Shown one piece after another: positions 8,553 through 18,236 of a stretch of 64,000 nt of DNA. The stretch covers positions 2,267,501 through 2,331,500 of the forward strand of contig NZ_CP066308.1 of assembly GCF_016406105.1 (NCBI RefSeq), given 5' to 3'. Under the pieces are notes generated by a model that saw only the letters and a program-made list of their open reading frames with translations, had not been told where the DNA came from and did no database searches. Every line of letters starts with the position of its first letter. Position 1 is the first letter of the stretch. A program made the translations under genes and the position numbers. Source of the DNA: Brevibacillus composti. GTDB taxonomy: Bacteria > Bacillota > Bacilli > Brevibacillales > Brevibacillaceae.

Positions 8553-11423
8553 CTATCCTTTCAGCTCCAGCCATTCCCGGCGGAGCAGGAACAGTTCGCG
8601 CAACTCCTCAGTAGACAGCTCCGTAATCCAGTTATCTCCATTGCCCACAATCTGCTGGCTCAAATGGAGCTTTCTTTCCATCATCTCATCGATCCGCTCT
8701 TCGATTGTCCCCAGCGAGATAAATTTATAGACCTGAACATTGCGCTCCTGCCCGATCCGGTAGGCGCGGTCTGTCGCCTGGTTCTCCACGGCGGGGTTCC
8801 ACCAGCGGTCGATATGAAAGACATGATTGGCTGCGGTCAGATTCAGGCCGGTGCCGCCCGCACGCAAGGAGAGGAGAAAGACAGAAGGGCGCTGCTCATC
8901 AGGTGTCTCCGGATCTTGGAACCGGGCGATCATCTCGTCCCGCTGCTCTTTGGGTGTCGACCCGTTCAGGTAGAAGACAGGGCCGTATCCTTCCCTCTCC
9001 AGAACGCGCTGCAGCAATCTGCCCATTTCGATGTATTGGGTAAAAATCAAACTGCGCTCCTTTTTCTCGCGAATCTCCTGCAACAGCTCCAGTAATCGCT
9101 CCACTTTGGGCGAACGTTTTTCTTCTCCTGCCGCAACCACTGAACGATCGATCAAAGCCGGGTGGTCGCAGAGCTGTTTCAAACGGGTCAGCGTCGTCAG
9201 AATCAGGCCGCGCCTCTGCATGGGAGAGGACTCATCGAGCCGATCGAACATGCGCTGGATCAGCGTTTCGTACAGCGCGCCCTGCTCGGCCGTCAGCGGC
9301 ACGTATTCCTTGATCTCACTCTTCTCCGGCAGATCGAGCTGAATCTGCGGATCCGTCTTCACCCGGCGCAGCAAGAAGGGCTGAATCAGCCGCTGTATCT
9401 CTGCGATCCGTTCCTGATCGTGATCCCGCTCGATCGGGAGCACATAGCGCTGGGAAAAATCCTGCAGGGTCCCGAGATAGCCGGGGTTGAGAAAATCGTA
9501 GATGGACCAGAGCTCTCTCAAGCGATTTTCGATCGGGGTGCCGGTCAAGGCGATCCGGTGCCGGCCGTTCAGTTTGCGGATGGCGGTCGCCTGCTTGGTC
9601 TGCGCGTTTTTGATATGCTGCGCTTCATCCAGGCAGATGGTGTCCCAGCCGACGGCATCCAGCTCGGATTCATCCAAAAATGCGAGCGAGTAAGAGGTAA
9701 TGACCACGTCGGCTTGCTCGGCCGCCTGCCAAAAAGCCTGCCCCTTTTTGCGCGAGGCGCTATAGTGGACATAGACAGACAGCGTAGGCGCAAAGCGCTC
9801 CAGCTCCTTTTGCCAGTTCCCTATGACCGAAGTCGGACAGATGAGCAGGGAAGGGGCAGAGGCGATGCCCTGCTCTTTGACCGCGAGCAGATAGGTGATA
9901 AACTGGATCGTCTTGCCCAGCCCCATGTCATCGGCGAGACACGCTCCCAGCCCGTATTTGCGCAAAAACAGCAGCCAGGAGCTGCCTTCCCGTTGATAGC
10001 TGCGGAGCGTGCCCGCAAAGCCTGCGGGCGGATCGATCAAAGGAATCCGTCCTGTATCTTGCAGCTGCGATAGAAACTGGAAAAGCTGACGGTTAACCTC
10101 CACCTCGACAGGCAGCGGCAGGGGAGAAGGCGTGTCGGTTTCGGCGTCCGCGTCACCACCCGTTGCGCCGAGCAGATGCAGCTTCATGACTTCCCGCAGC
10201 GACAGGCCATGCTTGCCCGTCGTTTGCCGCAGGGTTTCCTGCAATTGGGCGAACAGTCCGGGCGTCAGCTGGACCCATTCTCCGCGCACCTTGAGCAGCC
10301 TCTGTTTTTGTTCCAGCAACGCTAAGAATTCCTGTTCATCCAGCTCCAGCGCACCGACGGCCAGCTTCCACTGGAAATCCATCAATTGACCGATGCCGAA
10401 AAAAGCGGGGGTCTGCCCGCCCGTTCGCGAGGAGACGTGAAGCCGCAGACGGGGCTTGGTCCGTCTTACCTGTTCCCACCATGCAGGCAGCCATACATGG
10501 ATGCCCGCTTTCACCAGCTGCAGACTGCCTTCCGTCAAAAAGGTCCAGGCCAGCTCGTTTGTAATCGGAAGGATAGCGGATCCGGCCCGTATCACGTGAT
10601 CTGCCTGGGCGATGGCCTCTGGCAGCCAGACGAGGATCTCGCGGCATCTTTGCACATCGCGGCTGAGGCGATGCCTGTACGCCTCCCAATCGTCGGGGAG
10701 GGAAAGGTCCGCTTCCGCGCTCCAGACCGCTGCAGGCAATTCAGTCAGTCGCTCGGACTGCTCCCGATCTTGCAGGAGCAGCTTGATCCCCCACTTCGAC
10801 TCCCCATCCTCCGGTTCCACCAGCTGCAGACACGTCCGAAACGGCGAATCATCCGGCAGCAGGCCGATCGCTTGCAGCCAGTCCGCCTCGTTCATGTCTG
10901 CTGCGATCTCTTCGCCGTGAACCAAGAGCGCAGGATAGTGACGCTGCAGGTTTTGCCAGGCGTATTGGGCGCCTCCCGGCTGTGACAATAGCTCCGCCAG
11001 CACATCCGAGAGCCAGCGCTCGCCTTCCAGCGGGAGCGGCTCTTCCGTGTCGGGCAGCTTCCAGCCGACGCGCCCCTGCTTCCACTCGCAAAGATTGGGG
11101 AGATATGCTCCGGTGCATAGAGCCTGCCAGATCCGTTGTGCCACCTGCTGATATTGCGAGAGCTCCGGACTCAGCTCATAGGAGAGATGAGAGAGCCAGT
11201 GGGGCTGCGTAAAAAAGGAGAGGGCGTCCATGGGACCGAGAAGAAGACCGTTCTCCGTCGTTTCAATAAACGTCCCGTAAAAAGAACGATCATCCCAGGC
11301 GAACAATACGCTAGCGGCCTCCCCGGGCGGTATCGCCTCTCCCTGGGGACTGGCAGCCTTGATCAAGAAATGTCCGTCGCTCAAGCGTTCTCCTGTCAGA
11401 AACATCTCTAAAACAGCATTCAT
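8553..11423 (-). CDS. SNF2-family DEAD/DEAH-box ATPase (HepA/RapA-like)
   Basis: The protein (956 aa) has a long N-terminal SNF2-associated region (about residues 1-440) followed by a two-lobe Swi2/Snf2 motor. Motif I is DDMGLGKTIQF, motif II LDEAQHIKN, motif III LTGTPIENR, motif V GGTGLNLTAANHVFHID, and motif VI ends ATDRAYRIGQ. Such ATPases translocate on duplex DNA and remodel protein-DNA or polymerase-DNA complexes. Its ATG overlaps the stop of the upstream SWIM protein by 4 bp, so the two are made together and probably act together. Confidence 0.92.
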   Translation of the reverse strand: MNAVLEMFLTGERLSDGHFLIKAASPQGEAIPPGEAASVLFAWDDRSFYGTFIETTENGLLLGPMDALSFFTQPHWLSHLSYELSPELSQYQQVAQRIWQALCTGAYLPNLCEWKQGRVGWKLPDTEEPLPLEGERWLSDVLAELLSQPGGAQYAWQNLQRHYPALLVHGEEIAADMNEADWLQAIGLLPDDSPFRTCLQLVEPEDGESKWGIKLLLQDREQSERLTELPAAVWSAEADLSLPDDWEAYRHRLSRDVQRCREILVWLPEAIAQADHVIRAGSAILPITNELAWTFLTEGSLQLVKAGIHVWLPAWWEQVRRTKPRLRLHVSSRTGGQTPAFFGIGQLMDFQWKLAVGALELDEQEFLALLEQKQRLLKVRGEWVQLTPGLFAQLQETLRQTTGKHGLSLREVMKLHLLGATGGDADAETDTPSPLPLPVEVEVNRQLFQFLSQLQDTGRIPLIDPPAGFAGTLRSYQREGSSWLLFLRKYGLGACLADDMGLGKTIQFITYLLAVKEQGIASAPSLLICPTSVIGNWQKELERFAPTLSVYVHYSASRKKGQAFWQAAEQADVVITSYSLAFLDESELDAVGWDTICLDEAQHIKNAQTKQATAIRKLNGRHRIALTGTPIENRLRELWSIYDFLNPGYLGTLQDFSQRYVLPIERDHDQERIAEIQRLIQPFLLRRVKTDPQIQLDLPEKSEIKEYVPLTAEQGALYETLIQRMFDRLDESSPMQRRGLILTTLTRLKQLCDHPALIDRSVVAAGEEKRSPKVERLLELLQEIREKKERSLIFTQYIEMGRLLQRVLEREGYGPVFYLNGSTPKEQRDEMIARFQDPETPDEQRPSVFLLSLRAGGTGLNLTAANHVFHIDRWWNPAVENQATDRAYRIGQERNVQVYKFISLGTIEERIDEMMERKLHLSQQIVGNGDNWITELSTEELRELFLLRREWLELKG

Positions 11424-13030
11424 AGGTGCAAGTTTCCTCTCCTTAATTCCTCCTGAAAAGCACGCAAACGGCTGTACTTTGCAGCGAGGCGGTCGATGTA
11501 CTGCTCCCAGCGCTCCTGCTGGTTCGATTTCTGAAAACAGGCGCGTACCTTTTTCAGCAATTTTACCGCTTCCCGGTAGCCTGTGCGGTTGCGCTCCTCG
11601 ATCAGCCGGTTGATGTCACGCACCAGCATGGGAATGAGCAAGTGCGGTTCCTTTTCTTCGATCGCACGCTCCCTTTTTGGCTGGTCGGCGGCGCCGAGCG
11701 GAAGACCCTGAAACGTCATTTGCAGATCGATCCACGCGCGATACTCCCCCTGCTGGTAGAGGTGAGCGGCGTAATCATGGTAGCTGGCCGGCAGGAACCG
11801 TTTTAAACCGGCACCGTACTCATCCATCCGGTTCAGCGATATGAGGGCCTCTCGCCAGATCGCCGAGACCAGTCGGTATTCGGACGCTTCCGAGCGGCCG
11901 ATCAACGGTCCGATCCGATTGATCCACGCCAGACAACGCTGCCACTCCTGGTTGCGGGCGAATTCTTTCAAATACGGCATGTAAAATGAAAGGGGCAAGC
12001 GCACAGATCGCAGCCAAACCCGCAAGGCTTCATCGTCTTCCCTCCGCAGCACGGAAAAATGTCCCCGGAGCCATGCATACTGCTCCCGTTTGGCGGCGGG
12101 CAGCGCGGGATCGCGTAGACATGATTCCAATGCCTCCAGCTCCTCGTCCACCCAGCCGGGCTGTGTAAGCAGCTCGGTCCAGATCAGCCGGTAGGCGAGA
12201 AGTCCGTAGAGATGGGTGACGTCCTGGTGCTTCCAGTTCTTCAGCTTCTCGTAGCTGGCTTGGAGGTGAGAGCGGCGATCGCGCCACAGCCGCTCTGCAT
12301 CCAGATCGTAGAGGGTGCCCTCGAGATATTCCACCAGTCTCTCAGCCGTCTGCGTCAAGTCTCCCGTCCATTGCGAATGGCGGTAATCGGTTGCGAATGC
12401 TTGCAGGAGATGGAGATGAAACAGAGTGGCATGGACGGAAAACAGCTGCGCCAGGTCATCCGGCCATGAACTGGCGATGCCAAGTGCGTTTTCATAGCTG
12501 GAAAACAGCTCCGTCGACGCGCGGGAGGCTTCCATGGCTGCAGGCAGATTACGCGTCCATTTCGTCAGGAACTGCCACCACTCGCCGATACTGCTCTCAG
12601 GGGCGAGAGCGGCGCCGCCAACGGTCGGCTGCGCCAGGTTTTTCCGCGCACGGGGGTTGCTCTTATAGGCAGGGGCCAGAATAGATGAGGTAAAAGCCAA
12701 GGGCCGCGGCTCATGCAGCTTGTTCATGAAAGCGCGTGGATTTTCAAATACGCTATACGCCTGAAAAAACGTAGCCGCGATGTGCTTGCACAGCCGAGCG
12801 TAGGGACAGGTACAGCTGCTGCTTGCAAAGCTGCCCAGATCAATCGTGACGTGGTATACCTGGGAGCCCTGAACATCGCTGACCAGCTTGTTTTGCTCCA
12901 CCCGAATATTGAAGACGAACCCATCGGAGAAATAGCCGTATCCCCTCTCGACAATCGCCGCCTCCATGTTTGCGAGGACCTGTTCACCCAGTTGTTTGAC
13001 TTGTTCTCGCGTCAGTTCTCTTTGCAACAT
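11420..13030 (-). CDS. SWIM zinc-finger protein
   Basis: The protein has 536 aa. Near residues 55-75 is a SWIM finger, SSCTCPYARLCKHIAATF (CxC...CxH), predicted to bind zinc and DNA or protein. The rest is alpha-helical and without a known catalytic motif, like other SWIM partners of SNF2 ATPases. ATG 13030 has GGAGG eight bases upstream; a TTG at 13051 is an alternative start. The gene overlaps the SNF2 gene by 4 bp (ATGA), a widespread bacterial pairing whose biological role is not settled. Confidence 0.85.
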   Translation of the reverse strand: MLQRELTREQVKQLGEQVLANMEAAIVERGYGYFSDGFVFNIRVEQNKLVSDVQGSQVYHVTIDLGSFASSSCTCPYARLCKHIAATFFQAYSVFENPRAFMNKLHEPRPLAFTSSILAPAYKSNPRARKNLAQPTVGGAALAPESSIGEWWQFLTKWTRNLPAAMEASRASTELFSSYENALGIASSWPDDLAQLFSVHATLFHLHLLQAFATDYRHSQWTGDLTQTAERLVEYLEGTLYDLDAERLWRDRRSHLQASYEKLKNWKHQDVTHLYGLLAYRLIWTELLTQPGWVDEELEALESCLRDPALPAAKREQYAWLRGHFSVLRREDDEALRVWLRSVRLPLSFYMPYLKEFARNQEWQRCLAWINRIGPLIGRSEASEYRLVSAIWREALISLNRMDEYGAGLKRFLPASYHDYAAHLYQQGEYRAWIDLQMTFQGLPLGAADQPKRERAIEEKEPHLLIPMLVRDINRLIEERNRTGYREAVKLLKKVRACFQKSNQQERWEQYIDRLAAKYSRLRAFQEELRRGNLHL

Positions 13031-13117
13031 GCAGGTATGCCTCCGTGCCAAGTGTCATCCCTCCATTATAGCGAAAAGAGCGGGAAAATGGAAAAGGGAG
13101 TGACCGCTTGACTTCAT

Positions 13118-13130
13118 CCAATAGTATTGG
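13118..13130. promoter_or_regulatory. Perfect 13-bp palindrome in the divergent region
   Basis: CCAATAGTATTGG lies between the divergent SWIM gene and the IF3-N/SLH gene, just after a TTGACT (13108-13113). It could be an operator for the surface-protein promoter. No matching -10 could be assigned with confidence. Confidence 0.35.
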
Positions 13131-13170
13131 AAAATGAGAGAGATGATGAATCTCGAGAGGGTGGAGCCGC

Positions 13171-13473
13171 ATGCTGCTCAATGAAAAAATCAAAGCGTCC
13201 GAAGTGCAGCTCACGGGCCTGCGGGGCGAAGATCTGGGCATCCTGCCCACAAAAGAAGCGCTGCGAATGGCAAAAGAGCTGAAAGTGGATCTGGTCTGTC
13301 TGTCCCTTGCTGCCAGCCCGCCGCCCTGCAAGCTCGCAAGCCGGAGCGATTATTTGGCAGAGCGGGATCAGGAGAAAAAGAAGGACCGGAAAGAAGCCAA
13401 AGGAGCCAAGATCAAAGAAATTCGGCTCACCGCTGGCATTTTCTCAAATCAATTGAAAATTGGGGGAGTTTGC
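13171..13473 (+). CDS. IF-3 N-terminal-domain reading frame, open into the SLH gene
   Basis: About 90 residues match the N-terminal domain of translation initiation factor IF-3: LLNEKIKASEVQLTG, GEDLGILPTKEALRMAKE, VDLVCLSL, SPPPCKLAS and a Lys-rich tail running to KIKEIRLTAGI. The C-terminal domain that binds the 30S subunit is absent, and genuine infC neighbours (rpmI, rplT) are not here. ATG 13171 has a good GAGGGTGGAG site. No stop codon separates it from the SLH protein: the frame continues to 15819. It is either a truncated infC paralogue joined by deletion, a leader reading frame, or a true fusion. The start at 13474 makes two genes more likely. Confidence 0.6.
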
Positions 13474-15819
13474 TTGCAAAACTTCAATGTACTCAAATCT
13501 AAATCGGCAAAAACAGGATTGGCCGGCGCAATTTTGGTCGGGATGCTCGCGGCAACCGGCACCGGTATGGCCGCAAGTCCGCTGCCTTTGTCTGACATTG
13601 CCCAAAATGCCCACAAGAGCGCGATTCTGAAACTGAACTATGCCGGTGTCCTGAAGGGATACACAGACGGTACGTTTCGACCGGACCGGGAAGTCACCCG
13701 TGCGGAATTCGCCAAAATTGCAGTAATGGCAATGGGCTTTACCGAAGAGCAGGCCAATATGCTGAAAGGAAAAACGGCATTCAAAGACCTGCCTGCCGAC
13801 CACTGGGCGACTGGATACATAAATCTTGCGGTGTCGCAAGGGATCATCAAAGGTTACCCGGATGGGACTTTCAAACCAAACAACAACGTGAAAGTAGCTG
13901 AAGCCTTGACGGTATACGTGCAGGGTTTGAAAATCAGCGTCCCCGCTTCGACAAACGGCCAATGGTATCATCCGTATCTGCTGGAGGCCAACAAAGCAGG
14001 TCTCTACGATGCCAAAGAAACCCCGACCGTCGCAGCGAAGCGTGATGTCGTCGCCAAATACACGGATGCCTTCATGGAAACCCCTGTATATGCAAGCGGC
14101 GCCTACTACGACAAGGACGGCAATGCGGACGGAACGATTCAAAAGCTGCCGGTCGTCAAAGGGGCTGTGGCTTCCTATGACAAAGCGGGCAGCAAACTGA
14201 AGTTGGCCGGTCAAAAAAGCGAAGTCGTCATCGCGGACAATGCGCAAGTATACGGCAATCTCATCGTCGGCGCACAAGTGGAGTACATCCTGAAGAACGG
14301 AAAGATCGCATTCCTGAATGTCGTAACGGCTGACGCCAATATCGTACAGGGAATCGTGAAAACCGGACTCAACTTCACGACGGCTGTCGGCGATGAGAAG
14401 AAGTTCAGAGCGCTGGTCAACGGCAAAGAAGTCATCCTCGACGTAGAAACCGGTGTGTCCGTCACACGCAGCGACATCGGAAAAAAATTCGTCGCAGTTA
14501 TGGACGAAGACGGGAAAATCATATCTATTACGATTACGGACAACGCTGTCAGCGGTCTGGTCAAAAAAACCTCGACGGTGAGCGGCACCAAAGCGAAGAA
14601 AGAGATCGAGCTGGATGATCAGACTTATCAGCTCGCAACCGATGCGTCGATCAAAGTGAAAGCACATCCGCAGGCCAAAGCTGCGACGGGCTCCTTTGCC
14701 GACATCGAAAGAGGCGATCTCGTAGAGCTGACGCTGGACGTAGACGGCAAAGTGTCAGCCGTGACTGCCACCAAGCTGAGCACGACCCAATCCATCGAAG
14801 TCGACACCAATGACAACACGATCCGCTTTGATGGCGCAGAATACGATGTGCTTCAAGACACCAAGCTGTACGTAGATGAAGAGCGCGTGGACGAACTCGA
14901 CGAGCTGAGCGATGATCAAGTAGCTGTCCTCACTTTTGACGAAGACGGAAATCTGATCAAAGTCGAGCAAGGAGTGGGCGTATCTGCCGGCAAACTGGTA
15001 GACGGTACAACCGCTTATGCAGCAGGCACCCCGGCGAAACTGGCGACGATCAAAGTCGACGGCAAAACCTACGACATCCTGGCAAACGCCAAGCTGACCA
15101 TCGATGGCAGCTCTGTTTCCGCCACCTCGATCAAGGCGGATCAACTGAACGACTACCGGATCATCAGCTGGAAATACAATCTGGGTACCAATGACATCGT
15201 AGAGCTGACCGCAGAGAAGCAGACAGTCAAAGGCTACGTCACAGAAAAATCGGGAAGAACCGTCACGGTGAATGGCAAGGAGTACGTCCTCCTGTCGGGT
15301 GTGACGATCGACGCGAACGCTGCGACCAACGACAAAGAATATACGCTCGTCCTGAACAATGACGGCAAGGTAAAAGCGGTCACAGGAGCAGCGAAAACAG
15401 TGAGCGGCATCGTGGAATCCGTCGAAGTGCGGAAGGAAAACGGTTCGGTTGCCTCCGCGGAGATTGTCGTGGATGGCAAAAGCTATGACGTCCTGGAAGC
15501 GGATGCGGTAGACGAAGTGGATCAGTTCGAATGGGTGACCTTGACGCTGAACCGCGACGGCGAAGTGACCAAAGCAGTTGCCCAAGGAAAGGCGTCCGTG
15601 GAAGGCGCGGCTTACATCGGCATCGAATCCCGTGTGAACGGCGACCGTTACGTATTCCATACCAATGTGTCGACCAGCCTGAAGCTGACGAAAGATGCCA
15701 AGATCAAATACTACGATGGTTCCGAAATGGAAGAAAGCCAGCTGAAGTCGACGGATGAGATCGATCTGTGGACGAACGCCGAGGGCCAAGTGTACCTGAT
15801 CGTCGTAAACAAGCGGTAA
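13474..15819 (+). CDS. SLH-domain cell-surface (S-layer-like) protein
   Basis: The protein has 781 aa from TTG 13474, with GGGGGAG five bases upstream. A signal peptide (Lys-rich start, then GLAGAILVGMLAATGTG, cut near MAA|S) is followed by two good SLH repeats (LNYAGVLKGYTDGTFRPDREVTR and FKDLPADHWATGYIN...GTFKPNNN) and a weaker third. These bind pyruvylated secondary cell-wall polymer. From about residue 210 the protein is a chain of beta-rich modules of 60-70 residues built on VDGKxYDVL and LxxDGKVxAVTA motifs. These repeat through to the end and may form an extracellular stalk. It is followed by a terminator, so it is monocistronic or joined to the IF-3-like frame. Confidence 0.85.
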   Translation: MQNFNVLKSKSAKTGLAGAILVGMLAATGTGMAASPLPLSDIAQNAHKSAILKLNYAGVLKGYTDGTFRPDREVTRAEFAKIAVMAMGFTEEQANMLKGKTAFKDLPADHWATGYINLAVSQGIIKGYPDGTFKPNNNVKVAEALTVYVQGLKISVPASTNGQWYHPYLLEANKAGLYDAKETPTVAAKRDVVAKYTDAFMETPVYASGAYYDKDGNADGTIQKLPVVKGAVASYDKAGSKLKLAGQKSEVVIADNAQVYGNLIVGAQVEYILKNGKIAFLNVVTADANIVQGIVKTGLNFTTAVGDEKKFRALVNGKEVILDVETGVSVTRSDIGKKFVAVMDEDGKIISITITDNAVSGLVKKTSTVSGTKAKKEIELDDQTYQLATDASIKVKAHPQAKAATGSFADIERGDLVELTLDVDGKVSAVTATKLSTTQSIEVDTNDNTIRFDGAEYDVLQDTKLYVDEERVDELDELSDDQVAVLTFDEDGNLIKVEQGVGVSAGKLVDGTTAYAAGTPAKLATIKVDGKTYDILANAKLTIDGSSVSATSIKADQLNDYRIISWKYNLGTNDIVELTAEKQTVKGYVTEKSGRTVTVNGKEYVLLSGVTIDANAATNDKEYTLVLNNDGKVKAVTGAAKTVSGIVESVEVRKENGSVASAEIVVDGKSYDVLEADAVDEVDQFEWVTLTLNRDGEVTKAVAQGKASVEGAAYIGIESRVNGDRYVFHTNVSTSLKLTKDAKIKYYDGSEMEESQLKSTDEIDLWTNAEGQVYLIVVNKR

Positions 15820-15880
15820 CCATTGAAAACAATCCGTAAACAAGCGTAAAACAAGCGCCGTCAAGCGCCAAACGCCAGAT

Positions 15881-15926
15881 CCAGAGCTGCCTTTTGCCAT
15901 AAGAGGCAGCTTCTGGGTCTTTTTTA
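15881..15926 (+). terminator. Terminator of the SLH gene
   Basis: Arms CCAGAGCTGCCT (15881-15892) and AGAGGCAGCTTCTGG (15902-15916), then TCTTTTTT. Confidence 0.85.
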
Positions 15927-16197
15927 TGAGCGCTGCCGGTTCAAATTCATCGAATTGTAGAATTCGATCACCCATGCATGCTGGTAGAGATTCTCCTCCA
16001 TCAGGTATACTAGTAGGTGATTTCCATCCGCGAAAGCATTTCGTTCGCTAAAGAGATGGGCAGGAACTGTCAAACGGGATGAACAGGCGGCATATGCCGA
16101 ACAGGATCAGCGAGCTTTGTCAGCCAGGCATGATCGCCCAGTGTTAGAAATTCACTTGCTGGGAGCAGCAGGGCGCAAGACGCAGGAGGGATTTAAT
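15927..16197 (+). other. Leader/intergenic region before the aldo/keto reductase
   Basis: Only a possible -10 (TATACT, 16006-16011) is visible, which would leave a leader of about 180 nt. I see no clear riboswitch, attenuator or coding sequence in it. Confidence 0.3.
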
Positions 16198-17112
16198 GTG
16201 AAGTATCGCAGATTGGGGAAGACCGAACTCAAGGTTTCCGTCATCGGGATTGGTACGTGGCAATTTGGCGGTGAATGGGGGATAGATTTCTCTCAGGAAG
16301 AAGTAGACCGCGTTCTGGCAAAAGCAAAAGAACTCGGGATCAATCTGATTGACACCGCTGAGTGCTATGGCGATCATTTGTCGGAGCGCTTGATCGGCGG
16401 TTTTTTGAAAAAGGACCGCCGCGAAGACTGGGTGCTGGCGACCAAATTCGGCCATCATTTTCACGACAAGTTTACCCGGACCAATGACTATTCCCCAGAG
16501 GATGTAGTGAAGCAGCTGGATGCTTCCTTGCAAGCGCTGCAGACGGACTATATCGATCTCTACCAGTTTCACTCGGGACCGGACGAAGCCTTTGATAACG
16601 ATGAGCTGTGGACCATGCTGGACAAGCAGGTACAGGCGGGCAAAATCCGGCATCTGGGCCTCTCCATCGCGAAAAATGACAATGTCCACCAGACCGGCTC
16701 TGCGCCGAGGGTAAACGCAAAAACGATTCAGGTGGTCTACAACCGACTGGACCGGACACCCGAGGAGCAGGTATTTCCGCTCTGCCAGCAGCATGATCTC
16801 GGGGTTTTGGCCCGTGTTCCTTTGGCGAGCGGCTACTTGCGCGGGAAATACAAGCCGGGTGCGCAATTTGCTCCCAATGATGTTCGTCACAATCACGATC
16901 AAGAGCGGGTGCACTCCCTGCTTTCGCAGGTGGAGGAAATCCAGAGAAGCGAGGTCCCAGACGGTGTGGATATGGCTCAATGGGCATTGGCCTGGTGTCT
17001 GAGACATCCGGCGGTGACGGCCGTCATACCGGGTTGCAAGAGCCCGGAGCAGGTGGCGGCCAACGCCAAAGCGGCCGATCTCGCGAGTGCGGACCACCCG
17101 CAAAATATATAG
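16198..17112 (+). CDS. Aldo/keto reductase
   Basis: The protein (304 aa) is an NADPH-dependent oxidoreductase with a TIM-barrel fold. The tetrad elements are visible: LIDTAECYGD (Asp and Tyr), VLATKFGHH (Lys) and YIDLYQFHSG (His). GTG 16198 has AGGAGG eight bases upstream; an ATG two bases earlier is out of frame and stops at once. The family resembles general-stress aldo/keto reductases such as YhdN/IolS. The substrate is not predictable. A small membrane protein follows 15 bases after the stop. Confidence 0.9.
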   Translation: MKYRRLGKTELKVSVIGIGTWQFGGEWGIDFSQEEVDRVLAKAKELGINLIDTAECYGDHLSERLIGGFLKKDRREDWVLATKFGHHFHDKFTRTNDYSPEDVVKQLDASLQALQTDYIDLYQFHSGPDEAFDNDELWTMLDKQVQAGKIRHLGLSIAKNDNVHQTGSAPRVNAKTIQVVYNRLDRTPEEQVFPLCQQHDLGVLARVPLASGYLRGKYKPGAQFAPNDVRHNHDQERVHSLLSQVEEIQRSEVPDGVDMAQWALAWCLRHPAVTAVIPGCKSPEQVAANAKAADLASADHPQNI

Positions 17113-17127
17113 CAAGGCGGTGTTTTT

Positions 17128-17328
17128 TTGGGTAACGTAGATTTGTCCTTATTGTCCTGGAATGTGTTTTGGATTGGAATTGCCTTTTTTAGCGTGACCG
17201 GAGTATTGTTCTGCTTCGGCTTTCTGCATCTGGTCCAGAAAAAGATCAAAAGCGGCGTCTTGTTCATGATCAGCTCCGTGATCAGCGCCTATTTGTTCCT
17301 GTCCTATCTCTTTACTCATCATATCTAG
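17128..17328 (+). CDS. Small membrane protein (66 aa), two TM helices
   Basis: Translation from TTG 17128 gives two hydrophobic helices (about residues 10-32 and 42-62) separated by the basic loop QKKIKSG, so both ends would be on the same side of the membrane. It sits between the aldo/keto reductase and the Lin0512 gene with short gaps, suggesting one operon. I do not recognise a named family. Confidence 0.6.
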   Translation: MGNVDLSLLSWNVFWIGIAFFSVTGVLFCFGFLHLVQKKIKSGVLFMISSVISAYLFLSYLFTHHI

Positions 17329-17342
17329 GGAAGTGAGTTCGC

Positions 17343-17702
17343 TTGAACAAAGTCATGTTTATCGAAATCGGCATGGGGATTGATCTCCACGGTCAAGACG
17401 TGACCAAGGCCGCCGTCCGCGCGGTGCAAAATGCCATCCATCATAATTCCATGCCGGGCTTGCGTTCGGTCTTGCCTGACAATGACATCAATCAAATGAA
17501 GGTGCATGTTCGTCTGGCTGTCCCTTGCGACCGGGACCGTCTGGATCTGGATGCGGTGAGAGAGGAATTGCCTTATGGCGAGGTTAGCTTTGAAGTGATT
17601 GACGGGGGCATGCTGACCAGCAGCGGTGTCGTGCTGACGGACAAAGACGATAAGAACGATCTTGCCTATGTCGTCATCGCGTCCGTGGAGGTTGGCTATT
17701 GA
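17343..17702 (+). CDS. Lin0512 family protein
   Basis: The 119-aa product matches the conserved Lin0512 family. It begins KVMFIEIGMGIDLHGQD, continues TKAAVRAVQNAIHHNSMPGL, and ends in a beta strand pair around LAYVVIASVEVGY. The family is small, soluble and of unknown function, often found as a ring-forming single domain. TTG 17343 follows AAGTGAG. Context gives no functional clue. Confidence 0.82.
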   Translation: MNKVMFIEIGMGIDLHGQDVTKAAVRAVQNAIHHNSMPGLRSVLPDNDINQMKVHVRLAVPCDRDRLDLDAVREELPYGEVSFEVIDGGMLTSSGVVLTDKDDKNDLAYVVIASVEVGY

Positions 17703-17834
17703 CAGTCAGGATGTGTGCATAACAGGTCTGCTGCGGCAGGCCTCTTTCTTTTTGGGCCACGACAGAAAACCAGACGCTCGCTGGGGAGGAGAGGTCTGGC
17801 TTTGAGCATGCGGATCGGGAAGTGGGGAGTCCGT

Positions 17835-18041
17835 TTACGTAGCCCGAGGCGCACTGTCAAATTCGATTTTCTTATGGGTCCCGTCACAGAAAGGCTTGGT
17901 CCCCGACTGGCCGCAGCGGCAAAGGGAAAAGGTGTTGCCGACATCAAATCGATTTCCTTCCGCATCCAGCAGGTCGACCTCGCCGGTGACGCGAATGGAG
18001 CCATGGTCGTTGATTTTGATGGTTACTTTCTCTCCAGCCAT
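17835..18041 (-). CDS. CDGSH-type [2Fe-2S] protein
   Basis: The protein has 68 aa. A beta-rich start is followed by the cluster ligands CRCGQSGTKPFCDGTHK: three Cys and one His, the mitoNEET/CDGSH signature. Bacterial stand-alone CDGSH proteins are small redox or Fe-S transfer factors. ATG 18041 has GGAGGTG upstream. It is a single gene facing the Lin0512 gene. Confidence 0.92.
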   Translation of the reverse strand: MAGEKVTIKINDHGSIRVTGEVDLLDAEGNRFDVGNTFSLCRCGQSGTKPFCDGTHKKIEFDSAPRAT

Positions 18042-18194
18042 GCTGTTTCACCTCCGCATGCTTAATCATCCACACATGGCAGGGAGCCGTCTGAGGCGGT
18101 TTTTTTGCCGCTCCGCTGCCGGCTTCTTCCGAAGAGTAGTATCCCCTCGGGGTGCCGGGCTATTCCCGATTGGTAATCTGCCGCGAGCCTATGA

Positions 18195-18200
18195 TATAAT
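18195..18200 (+). promoter_or_regulatory. -10 hexamer of the 18237 gene
   Basis: TATAAT lies 37 bases before the start codon, with an extended ATGA upstream. No strong -35 is visible. Confidence 0.5.
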
Positions 18201-18236
18201 CGTGGGGATAAAGAGACTTGGCCGATGGAGGAAGAC

